Shown here: positions 57,738 through 64,000 of the stretch, in pieces | How positions within the stretch are numbered: the stretch's first letter is position 1 | How the letters are laid out: each line of letters begins with the position of its first letter | Assembly: GCF_010015445.1 (NCBI RefSeq) | Contig: NC_053119.1 | Location: 25,757,883-25,821,882 of the forward strand | Direction: 5' to 3' | Origin: Perca fluviatilis | Lineage: Eukaryota; Chordata; Actinopteri; Perciformes; Percidae | Length of the DNA: 64,000 bases | Notes under the pieces: generated by a model | Told to the model about the DNA's origin: nothing | What the model saw: only the letters and a program-made list of their open reading frames with translations | Databases searched by the model: none | Position numbers and translations under genes: made by a program

Positions 57738-59111
57738 ATCCAGAATTGTCATTATGTAATAAATCCAAAGCGTAGATAGCCGTATTCACAAAGTCCTCCA
57801 AGGTGTTGATCACATTAAACGTTTGCTTTTCTCCCGTCCATAGAGACTCTCCGATGAATCCTAGTGATTCCTGCTATGCTAGCAGTAGCTTCACTACTTT
57901 TGCTGACAGCAGATTATTTACTACTTTAGTCTTTTTTTCTTGTTTGTCTGCTTGCTTGTCTGGTCCTTCTTAGGGGATTCTATACTTAATAAAGCGTATT
58001 TTTCATCCCGTAGTAGTCTCCTGCTTGTAGTATTAATCAGAATCATATACAAATATTACATTTGAGAGAAGGTTTAGAGAAATGTAAAGTGTGAAATAAA
58101 CAACAAACACCAACTGACTTGGGACCCTGTGTTTCTTTTATGAATCTGTCTGATCCAATTTTGCGATCGTAACTTGCCTGTATTTTAAGGCAGGATGTTG
58201 AGGGAGAAAATTGTAAAAGATATGAAATCAACAGGTAAAGACTAGGCGAGAGGTTAACGACTGCAGGGAATGAGGGAACAGTACTATGAGGGAACAGTAC
58301 TAGCTTGAAAGTGGGTAAAAGGTCACACATGGAGATTTAAAAGAGCTGTCCGGTGCTGTTTGCATAAGCCGACACTAGGAGCTCTCCGTGGTGCTGAAGA
58401 AAGCATGAGCTCTCTTTGCTTCCACTCACGGTCCTGCCCTTCTTTAAGACAATTCCTGAGCTGTATTGATGTCGCTTCACATTATTTCAAGGTGCCAATA
58501 AATCCTCCATTTATTAGACCTCTTGTATTGATCCATGTTTTTCCTCTCCTCAGATCTCTAACTCTCTCTGCCCGTTGCTGCTTAATCCCTGCTATTTTTT
58601 TTTCCATCCAGTTTTCTCCTTCTTCATTCAGAGGGAAATGTCAAGCTCTATCTCTGTTGCGAGTCTGTGAGCTCTGGAGAGGGAGGCGGGCATGGTCCGA
58701 GGCAAGGGGGGGGGCAGGGCCATGACCCCTTCTCTGAGAGATTTGCCTAAATGCCAGCAAGGCTTTGATAGTGGCATCGACAGGATTGAAAATTATATTT
58801 ACATTCTCGCTATTATGGCCTCATCACGATCAGCCAGAGATACAGCTAATTATTGCTGGGCCAACAGTGTCCTTGTTTGCACATTAATGCTGGGTGTCTC
58901 TTTCAACGCATACATTTGTGAATAAATGCTTTCCTTTGTGTTGCTTGATACTGATATGATGTCACTTGCACACAGGCACATATCTGAAAATGCTAAACAG
59001 GTGGGAGATAAGCTTGAGTGATTTGCTGTGCGGCAGTGAGCATACGTGTGTGTGTGCACCTGTGATAATGTTCCCCTGAGATGTGACTCCCGATGTGTGA
59101 TGATATGAGGA

Positions 59112-59113
<2 letters not shown>
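57736..59113. other. Non-coding stretch; tandem 16-mer and AT-rich complex patch
   Basis: A 16-base unit (ATGAGGGAACAGTACT) is tandemly repeated at about 58269-58302. The stretch 58730-58930 is complex, repeat-free and carries TAATTATTG and TTAATG homeodomain-type cores. No gene was seen. Confidence 0.4.
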
Positions 59114-59161
<48 letters not shown>

Positions 59162-59201
59162 TGTTTTTGTGTGTGTGTGTGTGTTTGTGTTTGTGTATGT
59201 G

Positions 59202-59250
<49 letters not shown>
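59114..59250. repeat. (TG)n microsatellite with T-run interruptions
   Basis: TG dinucleotides broken by TTTG and TTTTTG units, followed by a short GAGA run. Confidence 0.97.
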
Positions 59251-59264
<14 letters not shown>

Positions 59265-59514
59265 AGGTGTATGTGTGATGTTAATCAGGCTGTCACGCTA
59301 AGAAAGAGTCCTGGAGGGAAAAGCCTGTTGTGTCTGGAGTTCTCCACAGGACATCCCTACACACACACACACACAAAAAAAAAAAAAAAAATAGTTTCTC
59401 TTTGTTTTCCCTTTTTCTCCCTGAGTCTGTGTGCTGAGCTGACGTATGAGCTTGAGGCCTTATAGTACACAGAACCTTTGGTCATGAAAGTTAACCCCAA
59501 GTATCATAATTGGG

Positions 59515-59715
59515 TCTTTCTATAACAGTAAGGCTGTTGGTCGGTCGGTCCACCACTTTGGTCCAGACTGAAGTATCTCAACAACTATTGGTTGTATTGC
59601 CATGACATTTTGTACAGACTTAAATGATCCCCAGAGTATAAATCCTATTGACTTTGGTGAGCCCCTGACTTTTCTCTAGCACCATTTTGAGGTTGACGCT
59701 TGTGTTTTTGAGTCA
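59515..59715. repeat. Dispersed teleost repeat (TTTGGTCCAGACTGAAGTATC type)
   Basis: GGTCGGTCGGTCCACCACTT, GTATCTCAACAACTATTGG, GCCATGACATTTTGTACAGA, CCCCTGACTTTTCTCTAGC and ATTTTGAGGTTGACG in this order is a familiar high-copy repeat in percomorph genomes. Its class is unknown to me. Confidence 0.55.
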
Positions 59716-60312
59716 CCGCTGTGTCTAAGTACAGCCTCAAAGAGCCGTTAGCATGGGTGTAGACTTGTAGTCTTTTATACAGTCCCCATGTACAGTTCAA
59801 ATGTTATCTTGTTGTCAAGAACAAACTGGCCATTGTAGTTTACAGTAAACAAGGTCACTTGCAATGAGCACAGGTCAAAATATACTTTAATGAAAGTGAG
59901 GAGAAAAATGGGGAGAAACACTAATGAGTTGCTGATTATACCCCGGTGTCCTTCTAAGTAGGCACATGGTAGAGTAATGCTTAAACAACATAATAGTTAC
60001 ACTGCAAGTGGTATTTTCATTTATTTATTTTTTGTCATTAATTTATTTAATTGGATTTTTAACACATTCATTTAAAATACTGATAAAATCTCAGATTATT
60101 TAAAGGTAAACCAAAAACAACAAGCCATGCAGTATGTAAGTATAAGAAATTAGTGTAGTGGAGGAAATATGAAAATAAGAAAAATAAAGCAAGTGAGAAA
60201 AAAAGAGGAAGAGGAGGAGCATGGGTGTCATGCTACAGGGGAGTATCAGCTTCTTTCACCACCTATTCTCACACGTACCACAGCTGTTTGTGATTTCAGG
60301 CTGTGCACATCT

Positions 60313-60637
<325 letters not shown>

Positions 60638-60639
60638 AC

Positions 60640-63284
60640 TTCCAGCCTGTAATTTGTCTTCTATCATCTATTAAGCAGGTGGAAGTAGCAAACGTGAGAG
60701 ACAGCTAACGGCGAATGAGAGAGAGGAAGTCCTATAGAGGCATCGTTTGTTGTCGGTAGCTGCAGGATAGAAAAGTATGACACAGAAAGACCATATCAAT
60801 AGAATCTCTTTGTGCAGTAACCTCAGCATGTTTTCTTTCTTTTACTCGGTGTGCCCCCTTGTGTAAAAGCGAGTGGTAACAGACAGCGTTCCCTAAGGCT
60901 GTAAAGGGCAGTGAACCCTCGGCATTTGCATTATTAGATGTCCGCTTGTATTTTCTTTACAGCTGTCAAGGTTACGCTGTAGAGGGTAGACATTGGCATT
61001 TCTGACCAGTTAGCCTTAACCTCAAATCTTTTTTTCTCTGTTGCATTCTCCGCTGCATCCCCATATGCAGCATCCTGTTGGGCAAAGAAATATCAGAACA
61101 ATTACTAAAGTAAGAGCTTTTACACATTTGCTTTTAAGAAGTCAAAGTAAGCACAAAAAAAGCAACACTGACATCATCATCCTCAAAGTGACTACCGGGA
61201 CCTATTCTTCCTCCGCAGAGCAGTGCATGGTGGAAGAAGGTCACCCTGTTCTGAGAATCAGCTGCTTCATTTCCCAGAGTGCTGCTTAAGTGACTGCTGC
61301 AGTCAGCTGTGCGTGTGGATGTGTGTGTTAGAAGTAGAGTGTGTGTGATGTCAGGGCCCTAAGTGGACGGCCTTTTTTTAACTGCTGTTAATCACACCTC
61401 ATCTATAACAGAATAACAGTGCTCAGGCCTTTACTGTACTCTTCACCTCCTTCCCTTAACACTTCAGACAGCTCTTTGTCTGTTTCTCTACTGGGCCTTC
61501 ATTACTCAGTTCCTTGTTTTTGTCCTCCACAATCACATGCATCAATGATGGATCTCTCTGCACTCGGCTCTCTCACTTCCTGGTATACCTCAACAGGTGA
61601 TGCTTTACGTCCCCTACCTGAATCTCCCTAACCTCTAGATTAGGTTATAAATTCCCCTTAATCTCGAGGGACTTGCATGTTTGTCTTTTTAGCAACACTT
61701 GATGTGGGCTTTCAGAGTTGTCTTTCCAATTCCCTTTCTCTCCAAACACTAGCTCATACAAACAAACACAACCACACAAAGCACACAGTTCACACTGAAG
61801 ACACTGTACTACTTGTCATAAGGGACTACTACGTGTTAACTTGACAGGCTTGTAGAGCAGCTGCCCATACACCATATGGCACTGGGACACGGACGAACAC
61901 AGATATATAGAAGGAGATTTGGTAATAGTGAGCGGGAAAGTGAATGTAGGACTCAATAATTTCATTATAGCACAGTGAGTCTCTCACAGCAATGGGCAGC
62001 AGCACAAGTAAAGCTGATAAAATGTGATGGCTGACCTTCTCAACAGTTAGTGCAGTTTAGATACACATTCATCCACACGCAGTTAATACGCCCACAGTCC
62101 CTGAATAGCTACATGCCCGAATTTAATTTCTCGCATGCACTCATTTGTAAGGAAATGGACATTGTCTGCTATTGATATCACGAAAGGTCACTGCAGCGTC
62201 TTGTCTCAAAATAGTTTTCAGATGTTCTTTTTTCTTCTTCTTTTTTAACAAAGTTGTGTGTACTTCAACTCCACACTTTCCGTGAACTTCACCACCTCCT
62301 CCTCCACCCCCAGCCCCCCCGGCTTTTCTTCAGTGCCAGATGGTGCAGCCCATCACTGTTAACAGGCAGAGAGGGAAAGAAGGAAAGAATAGTGAGATGG
62401 GGATAGCCGGGCAGGCAGTCCATGTATTATTAATTGTGAGTAATAGAGGCTTGTATGGCTGTATACATTATTGAGGCCAGGTCCTTCCGAGGGCAGTTAA
62501 ACTGAAGTGGCGCTTGGCTTAATGGATTGGGACAAAGTCAGCCTGAGAGCACATTTACCAAGTACCTGGTGTAAAGTTAACACCTGGTTATACAATGCTT
62601 CAGATGAGTATACTTCTGAAACTTTAAATTATATCACACCAGCTCCAGTACACTGACTACAGTTAAAAATAGGGAATTTAACATAATGTGAGTTGTTTAT
62701 TATTGCATTAAACTCCTGAAGCCATTGGGCTTGGTGTATAGAGTATATTTTCAATAAATATGTTTTACAATAAAGATGGATCAAATGACAATGTGTAATA
62801 TAAAAGTGGTGATCCCATAGGAAATTATCATCCGACTCCTTTCAGCTCTTTGAATGTGCGTTTCAGTATCTGTCAGCTCATTGTTTGTTTTCCGGCCTGC
62901 AAATTTACTGTTTGAGTCAGTCTCACTGTTTTCAGCAAAAATCTCCAAAAAGCCACTGTACACTACCTGAGTAGCACCAAACAGACAAATTTATCAACTA
63001 GCAGGTGAACATAGTGGAGCATTTATCAGCTAAAGTCTGACAAATGGAAACTCGACTCCAAATGAATGTAATATTGCTTTGCATATGCTGGATGTATACA
63101 TTGGCAACTATTTGCCAACAAGTTTGCCAGACCAACTTTAAGGTACTGATATGTCATTGTTGTGTTTTCAGCTTGTTCCACTGCCCCCATAAAATAATGC
63201 TTAAGGCTATGTGATCATTTTGTGTTACAAGTAGTTTTCTCACTCTTCTAGACTTTCCAAATGTTATCAAACCAAATGGATCAA
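60640..63284. other. Non-coding stretch, nothing identified
   Basis: No gene was seen. The piece 62400-62570 is complex and repeat-free and could be conserved, but nothing identifies it. Confidence 0.45.
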
Positions 63285-63519
63285 ATTCTGATAATGAAAC
63301 GAGTCATTTCGCGGGGGCTGTGATGCTAAAAAAAATGTATCCACTGATTTACAGACGTGTTTTTCGCCATGTCTATGGGGGAAAAAAGTCTTTTTTGGCC
63401 AGACGGCATCCGTTGACGACCCGGGAGTTGCAATTTTAGCATTTGGCCACATTGTTCAATTTGCTTCAAAGCGTGGTGCACTTCCTGCGGGCCTGGTATG
63501 AAGCCTCAGGAATTTAGCC
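63285..63519. repeat. Probable dispersed repeat adjoining the terminal MITE
   Basis: The segments TTTTAGCATTTGGCCACATTG, CAATTTGCTTCAAAGCGTGG and GCACTTCCTGCGGGCCTGG are familiar from fish repeats. No second copy in this window allows boundaries to be drawn. Confidence 0.4.
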
Positions 63520-63523
63520 TTAA

Positions 63524-64000
63524 AGTGATGGTTCGGAGTAATTCACCCTAGGGTTCTTTGCACCATGACCTCGAGCCAAACACCCCAAACGTTTTTGACC
63601 TGGGAAGTTTAACATTGGCGGATTTAGAAGAGTAAGAAGTCGCCGACATAGTAAGCGCGGGGCTATTGGACCACGTCGTCTTCTTAATGACCCAACTAAT
63701 AATGCCGAAATGATACCAAAGGTCTACACTAGTATATATAGGTAATGCACTCATAAAGCGATGGATTTGGAAGTTAAGTACACCAGAAGTTTATGTAAAT
63801 AACACTTGCCTCCTGGCTCCTGCTCTCCGCTGTTGTTGTTGCTGCTGTAAGACGAATGCGTAGGGGCGCGCCTACAAATTACAACACCGAAAGAGATGCA
63901 ACAAAAATATTTTTTAATTTAACTTATTTTTAAAGTAAGTGCTGTAATATAACTAGCAGGAGACAAGTAATAATTGAGGTAAGTTTGGAGACATTACCTT
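63524..64000. mobile_element. TTAA-type MITE, left part (runs off the window)
   Basis: TTAA (63520-63523) followed by AGTGATGGTTCGGAGTAAT and CACCATGACCTCGAGCCAAA is the left end of a common percomorph MITE. It contains a GTTGTTGTTGCTGCTG tract and a GGCGCGCC site. The right terminus lies beyond 64000. Confidence 0.65.

Overview
This window is teleost fish nuclear DNA, most likely from a percomorph. The evidence is a eukaryotic exon with a consensus splice donor, a very high density of (GT/AC)n and (CT)n microsatellites, a tRNA-derived SINE, and many short DNA transposons of types familiar from perch-like genomes. I see no bacterial, organellar or viral gene organisation. The species assignment is inference.

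The only host coding sequence I can support is 94 bases at 12363-12456 on the + strand. It is the first coding exon of a BRSK-family (SAD kinase) gene, most like BRSK2. It encodes a short N-terminus and the start of the glycine-rich ATP loop, and ends in phase 1 at a GTTAGT donor. An in-frame stop seven codons upstream supports the start. A CpG-richer stretch with a CCAAT motif, a short upstream ORF and a purine-rich leader lies at about 11990-12362. Bases 1 to about 11990 are upstream flanking DNA. Everything from 12457 to 64000 is most simply the first coding intron (more than 51.5 kb): I found no second kinase exon by eye.

Upstream half (1-12 kb): a TTAA-flanked MITE copy (2907-3372); a SINE (7692-7882) inserted into a dispersed repeat whose second, SINE-free copy lies at 10335-10475; a 1.05-kb terminal-inverted-repeat element (8057-9107) with an 84-bp internal palindrome; a 239-bp MITE (9299-9537); and a 587-bp element (10654-11240) carrying a frameshifted RecQ-helicase-like fragment.

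Intron (12.5-64 kb): a 65-base G homopolymer (13710-13774); a 9-bp-TSD element (18137-18659); an internally deleted PIF/Harbinger transposon (23597-25374) retaining remnants of both hallmark ORFs; a Harbinger MITE hosting a (CA)n tract (28028-28596); a complete TTAA MITE (34239-34797) with a subterminal hairpin; a nested repeat cluster (42421-43735); a TTAA MITE with homopolymers (49935-50150); a third 9-bp-TSD element (53995-54505) containing a LINE tail; a 143-bp near-palindromic MITE (55481-55623); and a MITE running off the right edge (63524-64000). About 30 dinucleotide tracts punctuate the intron, the longest being two (GT)n arrays of about 167 bp.

There is no operon-like logic. I did not find an undescribed biological system. 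The best leads are three elements sharing TAG/TAA-CT termini and 9-bp target duplications (one with a captured or encoded RecQ-like fragment), the two-ORF Harbinger remnant, the SINE with an empty-site paralogue in the same window, and a strong-looking cryptic exon at 32310-32402.
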